From: CAZWDO01 sp964632485 [NCBI: uncultured bacterium]
GTDB lineage: Bacteria; JAGOEH01
Direction of reading: 5' to 3'
NCBI GenBank assembly: GCA_964632485.1
Contig: CAZWDO010000019.1
Coordinates: 32,851 to 50,961, forward strand
DNA: 18,111 nt
The notes under the pieces were generated by a model that saw nothing but the letters and a program-made list of their open reading frames with translations, had not been told where the DNA came from and made no database searches. Below, in pieces: positions 7,259 to 14,652 of the stretch; the first letter of the stretch is position 1; every line of letters begins with the position of its first letter. The position numbers and the translations under genes were made by a program.

Positions 7259-8709
7259 TTCGTCTCATCATAGCCGGTATTGAAATTTCGCCGATCTCAT
7301 CGCCGTTTTCCAACATATCATTCTCCCGCTCGCTCGCCGCCGCCGTCGATACAGCCAGGTTGACTATCGTCGATCCGCCGGACGCCGCGCTGCCGCTTTC
7401 CGAAAAAGAAGCCTATATATATAATGATAGTAGATGCCTTTTCGGCGGCATTGTCCGCGCGCCCAAAATACGTCCTATGACGCCCGCGCTGTCGTCGCCG
7501 CTGGAATATGAACTGCGCGTGGATTCGTGGGAAGCCGCGCTCGCCCGCCGCTACGCATCGGGAGCCTGGTCGGGAGCGATCGCGGACGCGGTCGTCGCGA
7601 TCCTCGCCGATACCGGGCTCGCCGCCGCCGGTTTCACCGCCGAGATCGATCCTGAGCTGAAAATCGGGAAAGTTGTTCTCGAAGCAACGGTTTTGGATAT
7701 TTTCTCCGAGTTAGCCCGATTAAACCAGGCTGTTTTGACGATTTCTCCTGAAAAAGTGATCGCCATCCGCCGCGATCCGCCTGCGTCGCCGTTGCAATTC
7801 GACGCATCCGCCCCGCCCGCGACCGCCCTCGGGACGTGGAAATCGCACGCTTTCACGCCCGATAGCGCCGCGCTGACCAGCGTTGTAAAAATACGCAACG
7901 CTAAAATCATCTCGCAAAATATCATTGCCGATCCGCCCCAGCTCGCGGACGGCGTAACCGATGTTTTTCATGTCAACCACCAATTTTCCGGCATTGTGGT
8001 CGAAACATCGCCCGATGGCGCATCCTGGACGGAAATCGACGTAGGCGTCGAGTTTATCGATGCGGACGCCGATTTCGACGCGCTGTATAATTTTAACTCC
8101 TATTATGTCCGATTTACCGCGCCGCCGACATCGGGAACTCATATCCGCGCGAAAGGCCGCGCTTACTACGATTTCTTTTTCGATTACCGCGACGAGGCCG
8201 CCGTCGAACAGCTCGCCGCGCTGACCGCTACGGACGGGGTATTCGAGTACATGCCGTCCGCCGCAGACTTGTCCGGACTGCACAGCGGACAGGATGTCGT
8301 CAACTTCTGCCGCACGCTCATCGAAGATCGAAAAAACGTCAAAATTAACGGAAAATTGGTTTTAGAAACAACTTCGCCGCCGCCCGATCCGATCGGGCAG
8401 ACGATCCGCGTGACCGATGCGGCGGTTGCGTTTCAGAACCGGGACTTTCTTGTAACTCGCTATGCGTGCCGGTTTTCGCGCCCGCTATGGGTGTATGAAT
8501 TATCACTCGACGCCGCCGTCTTCGGTATTGAAAAAATAGTCGCCGATATCCTGCGCAAGCGCGGAACCGCCGATGGAACCGACACGCTGCCGCTTTCGCG
8601 CGCATACGAAGAGCCGATCGTCATTTCCGAATCCTGCGCGCGGAATTTATTTCCGATCGCTGCAAATTTAGTTTTCGACGGTGAGTTCGGTCATACCGCC
8701 ATCGCTTGA
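7255..8709 (+). CDS. Tail hub / distal baseplate-like protein
   Basis: A 484-residue protein starting with GTG at 7255, overlapping the tape measure stop (GTGA), so probably translationally coupled. The N-terminal half has the pattern of phage tail hub proteins (gp27-like fold): short beta-rich segments, then CLFGGIVRAPKI, a YELRVDSWEAALARR block, then GAWSGAIADAVVAILADTG. In that family these correspond to the strand pair and helices that form the ring at the tail end. The middle (about 230-330) is beta-rich with many Asp, Tyr and Phe. No lysozyme or peptidase motif is visible. Position directly after the tape measure gene fits. The call is based on pattern resemblance and context; the exact subfamily is uncertain. 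Confidence 0.65.
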   Translation: MIRLIIAGIEISPISSPFSNISFSRSLAAAVDTARLTIVDPPDAALPLSEKEAYIYNDSRCLFGGIVRAPKIRPMTPALSSPLEYELRVDSWEAALARRYASGAWSGAIADAVVAILADTGLAAAGFTAEIDPELKIGKVVLEATVLDIFSELARLNQAVLTISPEKVIAIRRDPPASPLQFDASAPPATALGTWKSHAFTPDSAALTSVVKIRNAKIISQNIIADPPQLADGVTDVFHVNHQFSGIVVETSPDGASWTEIDVGVEFIDADADFDALYNFNSYYVRFTAPPTSGTHIRAKGRAYYDFFFDYRDEAAVEQLAALTATDGVFEYMPSAADLSGLHSGQDVVNFCRTLIEDRKNVKINGKLVLETTSPPPDPIGQTIRVTDAAVAFQNRDFLVTRYACRFSRPLWVYELSLDAAVFGIEKIVADILRKRGTADGTDTLPLSRAYEEPIVISESCARNLFPIAANLVFDGEFGHTAIA

Positions 8710-8721
8710 AAGGAGTTTTGT

Positions 8722-9162
8722 ATGAAATACCGAATGTCTTACCCGCTCGTCATGCGCGCTAATTGCCGCATCGATCTGATACCACCCTCGAAAAACATAA
8801 CCGTATATCTCTATCACAATCAGCTCGCCGCCATTTATCTCGCTGAAATGGCGAAACTTATTTCCGGCGAAAGCCTGGAATACGACATGTCCCTGAAAAT
8901 CGTCGAACTGTGCTCGGAAAGCGCGCCGGTAGCCCGGAAACAGTATGCTGACGCCTGGCGTATCGGGGTTGCTAATACCCATGTGTTTTCATTCGCTCGC
9001 TCCGAAGCCAACGCCGCGTTGCGCTACATTCGGTTCTATGCAGGCGACGCGACCACTGCCTTCGGTACGGGAATGATCATGTCCGAAATAGCGGTAAATT
9101 TTTCTAAAACTGGCGACTATATTATGAACATCGTATATTCGACCGGCATTCAAAATGCATAG
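8722..9162 (+). CDS. Small tail-module protein, function unknown
   Basis: A 146-residue protein with a strong ribosome binding site (GAAAGGAG at 8707-8714) before ATG at 8722. It looks like a compact mixed alpha/beta, mostly beta protein: MRANCRIDLIPPSKNITVYL, then a helix (NQLAAIYLAEMAKLI), then strands and turn-rich sequence to the end (YIMNIVYSTGIQNA). It has no signal peptide or transmembrane helix. It lies 12 bases after the tail hub gene and 13 before the LamG-like gene, so it is in the same operon. Its position suggests a tail-tip or adhesin-associated structural protein. I do not recognise the family. Confidence 0.75.
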   Translation: MKYRMSYPLVMRANCRIDLIPPSKNITVYLYHNQLAAIYLAEMAKLISGESLEYDMSLKIVELCSESAPVARKQYADAWRIGVANTHVFSFARSEANAALRYIRFYAGDATTAFGTGMIMSEIAVNFSKTGDYIMNIVYSTGIQNA

Positions 9163-9175
9163 ATAAGGAGCTAAG

Positions 9176-10165
9176 ATGATATGGCCAGTCCCAGGCCGCC
9201 CCTATACGGCGGCGCGAAAACGGTTTGAGCACGAATTGCAAGTCCGGAACTACTCGGAAGAGTTGGTTTTCGACACCGTAGGCGGCGAATCGGTTATTGC
9301 CCGCCGCATCCAAAAACTGCATAATTATTTCCAAAACCCGGTTTTCTCGATCCTCGAATGTCCCCGAGATAGCGGCTCGATCATATACGACTATTCAGGC
9401 CAGGATCACAACTTTGACGTTATCGGGTTTTTAGAGAATTCGCTAATTTCCGCGTACTGGCAGACGGATGATAGCTACCGATGCCCGAACTCCGATCCAG
9501 CCGAGTATCTGCCCGCTATTTTTTTCGACGGTGTATCCTGCATCCGCACTGTGGACACGTTTTCCGATACCGGCTCATTTTCTTTTTTGATGTTTTTCCG
9601 CCGCTCCCGAATTGATGTTGAAGAATGTCTTTTGTACCGCCCAAACGCCTTTTCCCTTTCGATTTCTGCGGCGGGAGCACTTGTGTTCGCTGTCGATTCC
9701 GGCTTGTCTACTGACCAGATCGTGTGCTCCAAGACCATTGGCGATACGATGCAGCATTTCCTTGCCTGCCGGTTCGATGCGACTGGAGGGACGCTTTCCG
9801 CCATGCTCGATGACGTGATAACATCCGATTCCACCGCCATCGCCGCCATAAATTCCACTCCCGGGAAAATAACCCTTTTCCGCGACGGAGATTCCGGCAC
9901 GGCCTACGCCCAGGGCTATGCTCACAGTGCCGCATTGACCTGGGATGCGCTGTCGAACTCTGATCTTGCCGCGCTTCGCGACCAGATTGAGCCTTATGGG
10001 TATGCTTTGACCGACTATAATTATGATGATGGCGACGGGACGGAAACAGGGGAGTCGTACGCATTATGGAAGAAAAAATACGGTTTTCCGTATCTACAAT
10101 ATTTTGTAAATCTTGAGTTTGATTATTCGTCCGGCTACGCCGCTAAAACAGAGTCTACCACCTGA
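9176..10165 (+). CDS. Tail-tip protein with LamG/concanavalin A-like domain (receptor-binding candidate)
   Basis: A 329-residue protein; AAGGAG at 9165-9170 lies 5 bases before ATG at 9176. Residues about 1-70 form an N-terminal attachment region. Residues about 75-265 have the beta-sandwich pattern of LamG/laminin-type lectin domains: a phrase with YLPAIFFDGVSCIRT, then TGSFSFLMFFRR, LSISAAGALVFAVDSG, HFLACRFDATGGTLSAMLDD, and KITLFRDGDSGTAYAQGYAH. These correspond to the 'show the item, count the displacement, view the ligand' strands of such folds in phage adhesins. The C-terminal 60 residues are acidic and Tyr-rich (TDYNYDDGDGTETGESYALW). It is the last tail gene before the composition change, so it may be the receptor-binding protein. 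The stop falls inside the repeat cluster, so its natural end may have been altered. Confidence 0.65.
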   Translation: MIWPVPGRPYTAARKRFEHELQVRNYSEELVFDTVGGESVIARRIQKLHNYFQNPVFSILECPRDSGSIIYDYSGQDHNFDVIGFLENSLISAYWQTDDSYRCPNSDPAEYLPAIFFDGVSCIRTVDTFSDTGSFSFLMFFRRSRIDVEECLLYRPNAFSLSISAAGALVFAVDSGLSTDQIVCSKTIGDTMQHFLACRFDATGGTLSAMLDDVITSDSTAIAAINSTPGKITLFRDGDSGTAYAQGYAHSAALTWDALSNSDLAALRDQIEPYGYALTDYNYDDGDGTETGESYALWKKKYGFPYLQYFVNLEFDYSSGYAAKTESTT

Positions 10166-10252
10166 AATTACCACTTTTCGACAGCCTTTTTGGTAGATTT
10201 TTCGCACTTTTCTAACAGCTTTGCTGTCGATTTTTCTACCACCTTGCTGTCG
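10154..10252. repeat. Cluster of imperfect direct and inverted repeats at the phage/BREX boundary
   Basis: TCTACCACCT occurs at 10154-10163 and again at 10235-10244. Its inverse GGTAGA is at 10192-10197. CGACAGC at 10179-10185 is inverted as GCTGTCG at 10223-10229 and 10246-10252. Two neighbouring units of about 33 bases also align imperfectly, 10173-10205 and 10206-10238, sharing ACTTTTC, ACAGC and GATTTTTC. The first copy overlaps the last codons and stop of the LamG-like gene. Such nested repeats can be terminator remnants, protein binding sites or the trace of an integration; the sequence alone does not decide. Confidence 0.6.
10215..10235 (+). terminator. Probable intrinsic terminator after the tail operon
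   Basis: ACAGC at 10215-10219 pairs with GCTGT at 10223-10227 across a TTT loop, followed by CGATTTTT. The stem is only 5 bp, but the T-tract and the position 50 bases after the last tail gene fit a rho-independent terminator. A longer alternative pairing joins CGACAGC at 10179-10185 with GCTGTCG at 10223-10229. Confidence 0.5.
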
Positions 10253-10306
10253 TTTATCATCCCCGCAACAATTCCAATGTCAAAATTTTCTAAAATAATA
10301 AAATAC

Positions 10307-10335
10307 TTGACTTTTCATCATAAGCGGATTATACT
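10307..10335 (+). promoter_or_regulatory. Sigma70-type promoter driving the BREX operon
   Basis: TTGACT at 10307-10312 and TATACT at 10330-10335 are separated by exactly 17 bases, each one mismatch from consensus. Upstream sequence (10275-10306) is an A/T-rich tract that could act as an UP element. The expected start point near 10342 gives a leader of about 170 bases before brxF. This is the only strong promoter I see before brxF. Confidence 0.75.
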
Positions 10336-10356
10336 CCAATAAAAAAGAGGAATTCA

Positions 10357-10398
10357 ATGAGCGACGACGAGCGGCGGCATTTATGCCACTCCGAATGA
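10357..10398 (+). CDS. 13-codon mini-ORF in the BREX leader
   Basis: AAGAGGA at 10346-10352 lies 4 bases before ATG at 10357. The frame reads M-S-D-D-E-R-R-H-L-C-H-S-E and stops at TGA 10396-10398. It is the first start codon after the promoter. It could be a leader peptide coupled to expression of brxF, or the start of a phage gene broken by a one-base frameshift, since the +1 frame from 10361 continues open to 10432 with protein-like sequence. Nothing shows that the peptide is made. Confidence 0.3.
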   Translation: MSDDERRHLCHSE

Positions 10399-10427
10399 TG
10401 TCCAGACTCCAGAACCCACACAGCAAG

Positions 10428-10452
10428 GGTAGGTCCGTCCACGGAAACTACC
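10428..10452 (+). promoter_or_regulatory. Two-part hairpin in the brxF leader
   Basis: GGTAG at 10428-10432 pairs with CTACC at 10448-10452. Inside it TCCG (10434-10437) pairs with CGGA (10442-10445) around a TCCA loop. The two short stems are separated by G on one side and AA on the other. There is no T-tract after it, so it is not a typical terminator. It sits about 58 bases before the brxF start and could affect transcript stability or translation, or be a dyad bound by a regulator; GGTAG/CTACC also recurs in the repeat cluster upstream. Confidence 0.4.
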
Positions 10453-10510
10453 GATTGAAGTCGCCAAAAAAAAGCAAGAAATGCCCAGGCTATTTTCAGA
10501 AAGAAAGCGT

Positions 10511-10987
10511 ATGAACCTTGATTTCCTTAAAAATTTAGATGGTACAGCCAGGCATAATCTCATTTTACTTAAATGTGATTCAAATACACTTTATGAAGCC
10601 ATCGAACAGTTTACGAATGCTGGTGTAAATATGATAAATGTTGGAAAGGAGTTGTCTGAGAAACTTTTGAAGGTTGAATCCGGCAAATACCTATCTATAG
10701 AAGCGCAAGAATATCTTCACGCGCTGATTGAAAGACAGGCTGTGGCTATTACCAATGGCAAGCCTAAAATTGTTGCGCTCTATAATTTAGGGATACTGCT
10801 GGAGCCGGCGCTAAGCCTTAATACAGAAAACCTGCTCAAGGAATTATCAAAAAACATAACGATTATCGTTGTATGGGATCACGATTATTCCAATGGCCTA
10901 TTACATTGGGGTGCGCAACAAGAAGAATATCAAATAAACCTGTCCGATATACATGTGGTAGAGGAGAATGCAGAATATGAAGTATAG
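10511..10987 (+). CDS. brxF: BREX type 3 protein BrxF
   Basis: A 158-residue protein from ATG 10511. An upstream in-frame ATG at 10481 would add 10 basic residues without a clear ribosome binding site, so 10511 is preferred, though its own site (AGAAAG) is weak. BrxF is the small first protein of type 3 BREX, usually with a P-loop; its biochemical role is not settled. The match rests on the landmarks NxGKELSEKLL (43-53), the KIVALYNLGILLEPALSL segment (86-103), LLKELSKNITIIVVWDHD (108-125) and the final HWGAQQEEYQ, which follow the family layout, and on brxC, pglX and brxH following directly. The P-loop position reads LLKCDSNTLYEA (19-30) and lacks the GxxxxGKT signature. The Asp/Glu-rich Walker B-like phrase is replaced by LYNLGI, so nucleotide binding may be lost. 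It overlaps brxC by 11 bases. Confidence 0.75.
   Translation: MNLDFLKNLDGTARHNLILLKCDSNTLYEAIEQFTNAGVNMINVGKELSEKLLKVESGKYLSIEAQEYLHALIERQAVAITNGKPKIVALYNLGILLEPALSLNTENLLKELSKNITIIVVWDHDYSNGLLHWGAQQEEYQINLSDIHVVEENAEYEV
10960..10966 (+). promoter_or_regulatory. Ribosome binding site deciding the brxC start
   Basis: AGAGGAG lies inside the end of brxF. It is only one base before the ATG at 10968 but 10 bases before the ATG at 10977, so the second is the more likely brxC start (first residues MKYRELIHFEP). Confidence 0.55.
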
Positions 10988-13900
10988 GGAACTTATCCAT
11001 TTTGAGCCGATTACCTCTGTTATTCAGTTAGTAAATGCGGGTGACCTGGCTGTTGCCAAGAATCTGGTAAAGACATTCGTGTTTTCGAAAACCATAAAGT
11101 ATCTGGTAAAGGAAATTATCGCTAAAAATCTTACCCCGAATCCTTCTACAGAAACAAAAGGGATACAGATTGTTGGTAGTTACGGTACGGGTAAATCTCA
11201 TTTGATGTCAGTAGTTTCGGCTATTGCTGAAAATGCGGAATTGCTTAAAAACTTGGAATCTGATGACGTAAAAGAGATTCTAAAACCAATTGCTGGACAA
11301 TATAAGGTTTTGAGGTTTGTAATTGGCAATACGCAACCACTGAAGGATGTTGTTTTTGACCAAATCGAGAAATATCTCAGCAAAGAGCAAGTTGATTTTA
11401 CTTTTGACGAGAAATCATTGGATAGTTGGTCGGATCAACTTAAAAAAATGATGGCAGCTTTTGAAGACAAGTTTCCAAACCACCATTTTTTAATTGTCAT
11501 TGACGAGTTATTGGAATATCTTAAAGGCCGAAAACCCACAGAGTTGAACAATGACCTTATGCTTCTACGACAATTAGGAGAAGCCTGCGACAATTCCCGG
11601 TTCAAATTCATGTTCGGCGTGCAGGAACTTCTCTACAGAGCGCCCGAATTCCAGTTTCAAGCGGAAATGCTCAACAAAATTGAAGACCGCTATTCCGATT
11701 TGATTATTACCAAAGAAGATGTATCCTTTGTGGTCAAAGAACGTCTTCTCAAGAAGGATATTCACCAGAAGGAAAATATACGTGAGCACCTTTTAAAGTT
11801 TGCTCACATGTTTGAAGGCATAAACACAAACCTCAATGAATTCGTCGATCTGTTTCCTGTGCACCCCAATTACATCAGCTACTTTGAACGCATCAAACAC
11901 GGCAAAAGCCAGCGCGAAATTTTAAAGGTTTTAACTGGTAAATTTGAAGACCTGCTTGGACAGGAAGTGCCTGATAACAACCCTGGCTTGATTACTTATG
12001 ATACGTACTGGCCGGACCTTTCTCAAAATCCGGCCATGTTGACATTCCCGGATATCCGCGCCGTCAAAGATAAAGTGGAAATTATTAATGACCGCATAAA
12101 AAGCCATTTTACCAGCGCCAGGGCGAACAGGAAAGAATTGGCGTCCAAAATCGCTAACGCTCTTGCCATTCGGGTATTATGCGACGACCTTGACAAGCAT
12201 AATGGAGCCAATGCGCAGAGTCTTAAAGAAGATCTTTGCGCTACCATAACAAGCGCCGATAACCCGGAACTACTGCAAGCCGCCATCGATAGTACAGCCA
12301 GGCAATTGGTGACTGCAACCTCCGGGCAATATATCGATCAAGATTCCATAAGCGCCGATTATTATATCCGCACAGAAGGCGGTATCAATATTCCACAGCT
12401 TATACGTGACTATGCCGAAGACGTCATCAAACGCGACCCTGACCAGGCAGATCAATCCTACTATGACTTTTTACAGTATGTCCTCAGCATGCAGCAGAAT
12501 ACATACCGTACCGGATTCAAGATATGGCAGCACAGCCTGGAATGGATTGACAAGAAGAGCTTTAGGTTAGGCTATGTATTCTTCGGCAATCCCAACGAAC
12601 GCAGCACAACCGAGCCGATTCAGCAGTATTACATTTTCTTCTGTCCAATTTTCAACAGCATTAACAGGAATGACGAGGCTGATGAAGTCTATTTCGAAAT
12701 GAATGGTTTGAGTAAGGAATTCAAGGACACAATCTGTCTTTATGGAGCAGCAAAAGCAAAAGAAGTGTCGGCGCCATCCAACCAGAAGCAATTATTCCGG
12801 AGCCAGATAGATGAACATTTACGTAAAGCGATAGCCATTTTTGATAAGGAATATACTGACAAGACACAGGTAATTTACAACGGCAAAGAAAAAGCATTGA
12901 AATCCTATCCTCTATTGGGCGAAGGCTCAACCAAAGAGATGATATTTGCCGATGTGGCAAGCCGTGTTCTTAATAAGCATTTCAATGATAAATTTCCCCA
13001 TTATCCAGCTTTCAAGGATTTATTACAGCCATTGTCTAAAGAGAACTTCGATGGCCGAATTAAGAGTGCCCTGAAAAAAATCACCGCTTCAGGACAACCC
13101 AACAGAGATGGTGAAGCGATTCTGAGCGGACTTGGATTATGGAGCGGCCAAAGTATTGACACTCAAAACAGTAAATATGCAGATAGTATCAGAAAAACCA
13201 TGAAAGAGCGTGGCCATGGTTCAGTTCTAAACAGGACTGATATTATCTATGCTCATTGTGCATCACAAAACCTCTGGTATTCTGTCGATTTTAACATTGA
13301 CCATCAGTTGGAATTTCTTGTTCTTTGTGCTCTTGCCTATAAAGGCGATATTGAAATCTGCTGGTCTGGATCAAAAGCGTTATCTGCTACCAATATTGAA
13401 TCGTTGCTCAATCTCAGTGAAGAAGATTTCTTTACCTTTCAACACATTAAAGAACCGCAAGGGATACCGGTAAAAAACCTGAAAGCATTGTTCACTTGCC
13501 TTGGTTTACCTGATCTCACATCCGAACTTGAAAAACCAGAGACCATCACCAGAATTATAACCGAGGCGAAAACCCGCGTCGAAATTGTTGTCAGAACAAA
13601 ATCGGTAGTATCTCAAGGGTTGCGTTGCCGCAATGTTGCTTTACTTACAGATGAACAAGCCCAAAAGATAAAGACAGAACTCGACGCGTTAAGCACATTA
13701 CTCGACAGCATTCAATCTTACAACACCTATGGCAAACTTAAAGCATTCAAATACACAGAAGATGAGCTTAAGAATGCTTTTAGCGCCTGGCCGCATTGCG
13801 AAGCAATCAAGAAACTCCGTGACCGGGCAGATAAATTTGAAAAGCTGGTCGGTTACCTCTACACTGCGCAATCATATGTGGTAGAAGTCGAAAAGCCGCT

Positions 13901-14642
13901 TTACGACGATATCGTAAACGCCATAAACAATCTGGGTGCTGTCATGTCTGCCGGAAAAGATACTGAAACCAAAAAATATGAGGCATTGCTCAATTCATTG
14001 GTTGACAGATATGCCGAATACTACCTTTCACATTATACAAAATGCCGCCTCTCGGCTTCCGATGCACGCGTCAAAGACCGCTTGATGGGAAGCGAAAACA
14101 AGCGAATTTGTGACATTGTGAAGGATTCAGAATTTATCACGGCAACAGAATATCAAAACTGGATTAATAGTATAACCTCCTTACGCGAAGCAGATGTCAA
14201 CCTTACAAAAGCCCGCGTTAAGGAAGAACCGTATCACGATTTCAACCCGCGTGAATATTACGGAAAGCCGAACTTCAAAATACAAGAATTAGAAGAACAG
14301 CTTACTGAGATTTTGGATAAATGGATTAATGCCATGCGCTCTGTTTTTAAAGACCCGAGCGTACAGGATAACATGGATCTCCTGAAACCTGCCGACAAAA
14401 AGATTGTTGAAGACTTCAGGAATAATAAGATTGAATTAACTGCTGACAATGCAACAAAGCTGCGGAACCTAATCAGCCAATTGGCGCAAGGTATCGATAA
14501 AGTCGAGATCACCCTTGAGGATTTCCGGAAACAACTCAACAAGCCACTTAGCCCACAGGAAGCGATTGATACGCTTACAGAGTACATTAATAATCTTTGC
14601 GCTGGTAAAGAACGGGCAAAAGTAAGAATAGTCATTAAATAA
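10977..14642 (+). CDS. brxC: BREX P-loop ATPase BrxC
   Basis: A 1221-residue AAA-type ATPase, the usual length for BrxC/PglY. It is the large NTPase of the BREX complex. Residues 67-75 carry the Walker A GSYGTGKSH. HFLIVIDELLEYL around 169-181 carries the Walker B with D176-E177. Arg- and Asp-rich sensor-like sequence follows (about 205-240, including ELLYRAPEFQFQAEMLNKI). The remaining 900 residues are helical with coiled-coil stretches in the last third (for example 1080-1200) and no other motif I recognise. BrxC is required for phage exclusion and, in several BREX types, for methylation. It overlaps brxF by 11 bases and is followed 10 bases later by pglX, so it lies within one operon. Base composition varies along the gene, with a more C-rich stretch near 11580-12500. 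Confidence 0.88.
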   Translation: MKYRELIHFEPITSVIQLVNAGDLAVAKNLVKTFVFSKTIKYLVKEIIAKNLTPNPSTETKGIQIVGSYGTGKSHLMSVVSAIAENAELLKNLESDDVKEILKPIAGQYKVLRFVIGNTQPLKDVVFDQIEKYLSKEQVDFTFDEKSLDSWSDQLKKMMAAFEDKFPNHHFLIVIDELLEYLKGRKPTELNNDLMLLRQLGEACDNSRFKFMFGVQELLYRAPEFQFQAEMLNKIEDRYSDLIITKEDVSFVVKERLLKKDIHQKENIREHLLKFAHMFEGINTNLNEFVDLFPVHPNYISYFERIKHGKSQREILKVLTGKFEDLLGQEVPDNNPGLITYDTYWPDLSQNPAMLTFPDIRAVKDKVEIINDRIKSHFTSARANRKELASKIANALAIRVLCDDLDKHNGANAQSLKEDLCATITSADNPELLQAAIDSTARQLVTATSGQYIDQDSISADYYIRTEGGINIPQLIRDYAEDVIKRDPDQADQSYYDFLQYVLSMQQNTYRTGFKIWQHSLEWIDKKSFRLGYVFFGNPNERSTTEPIQQYYIFFCPIFNSINRNDEADEVYFEMNGLSKEFKDTICLYGAAKAKEVSAPSNQKQLFRSQIDEHLRKAIAIFDKEYTDKTQVIYNGKEKALKSYPLLGEGSTKEMIFADVASRVLNKHFNDKFPHYPAFKDLLQPLSKENFDGRIKSALKKITASGQPNRDGEAILSGLGLWSGQSIDTQNSKYADSIRKTMKERGHGSVLNRTDIIYAHCASQNLWYSVDFNIDHQLEFLVLCALAYKGDIEICWSGSKALSATNIESLLNLSEEDFFTFQHIKEPQGIPVKNLKALFTCLGLPDLTSELEKPETITRIITEAKTRVEIVVRTKSVVSQGLRCRNVALLTDEQAQKIKTELDALSTLLDSIQSYNTYGKLKAFKYTEDELKNAFSAWPHCEAIKKLRDRADKFEKLVGYLYTAQSYVVEVEKPLYDDIVNAINNLGAVMSAGKDTETKKYEALLNSLVDRYAEYYLSHYTKCRLSASDARVKDRLMGSENKRICDIVKDSEFITATEYQNWINSITSLREADVNLTKARVKEEPYHDFNPREYYGKPNFKIQELEEQLTEILDKWINAMRSVFKDPSVQDNMDLLKPADKKIVEDFRNNKIELTADNATKLRNLISQLAQGIDKVEITLEDFRKQLNKPLSPQEAIDTLTEYINNLCAGKERAKVRIVIK

Positions 14643-14652
14643 GGGGAAATAG

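Larger units (their letters stand above)
10166..10510. other. Non-coding boundary region between tail operon and BREX operon
   Basis: This 345-base gap has no convincing gene of normal size. In order it contains the repeat cluster and terminator-like hairpin (to about 10252), a very AT-rich stretch (10270-10310), a sigma70-type promoter (10307-10335), a 13-codon mini-ORF with a good ribosome binding site (10357-10398), a GC-rich stretch resembling phage coding sequence (10361-10432), a two-part hairpin (10428-10452) and an A-rich segment before brxF. No transcription factor gene is present, so any BREX regulator must lie elsewhere. Confidence 0.7.

Noticed and set aside
7410-7435. TATATATATAATG stretch as a promoter
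   Set aside because: It lies within the hub gene coding Ala-Tyr-Ile-Tyr-Asn-Asp, has no fitting -35 box at proper distance, and nothing downstream needs it.
10481-10510. Start of brxF at the upstream ATG 10481
   Set aside because: It adds ten basic residues without a ribosome binding site and is not expected from the family layout, though it cannot be excluded.
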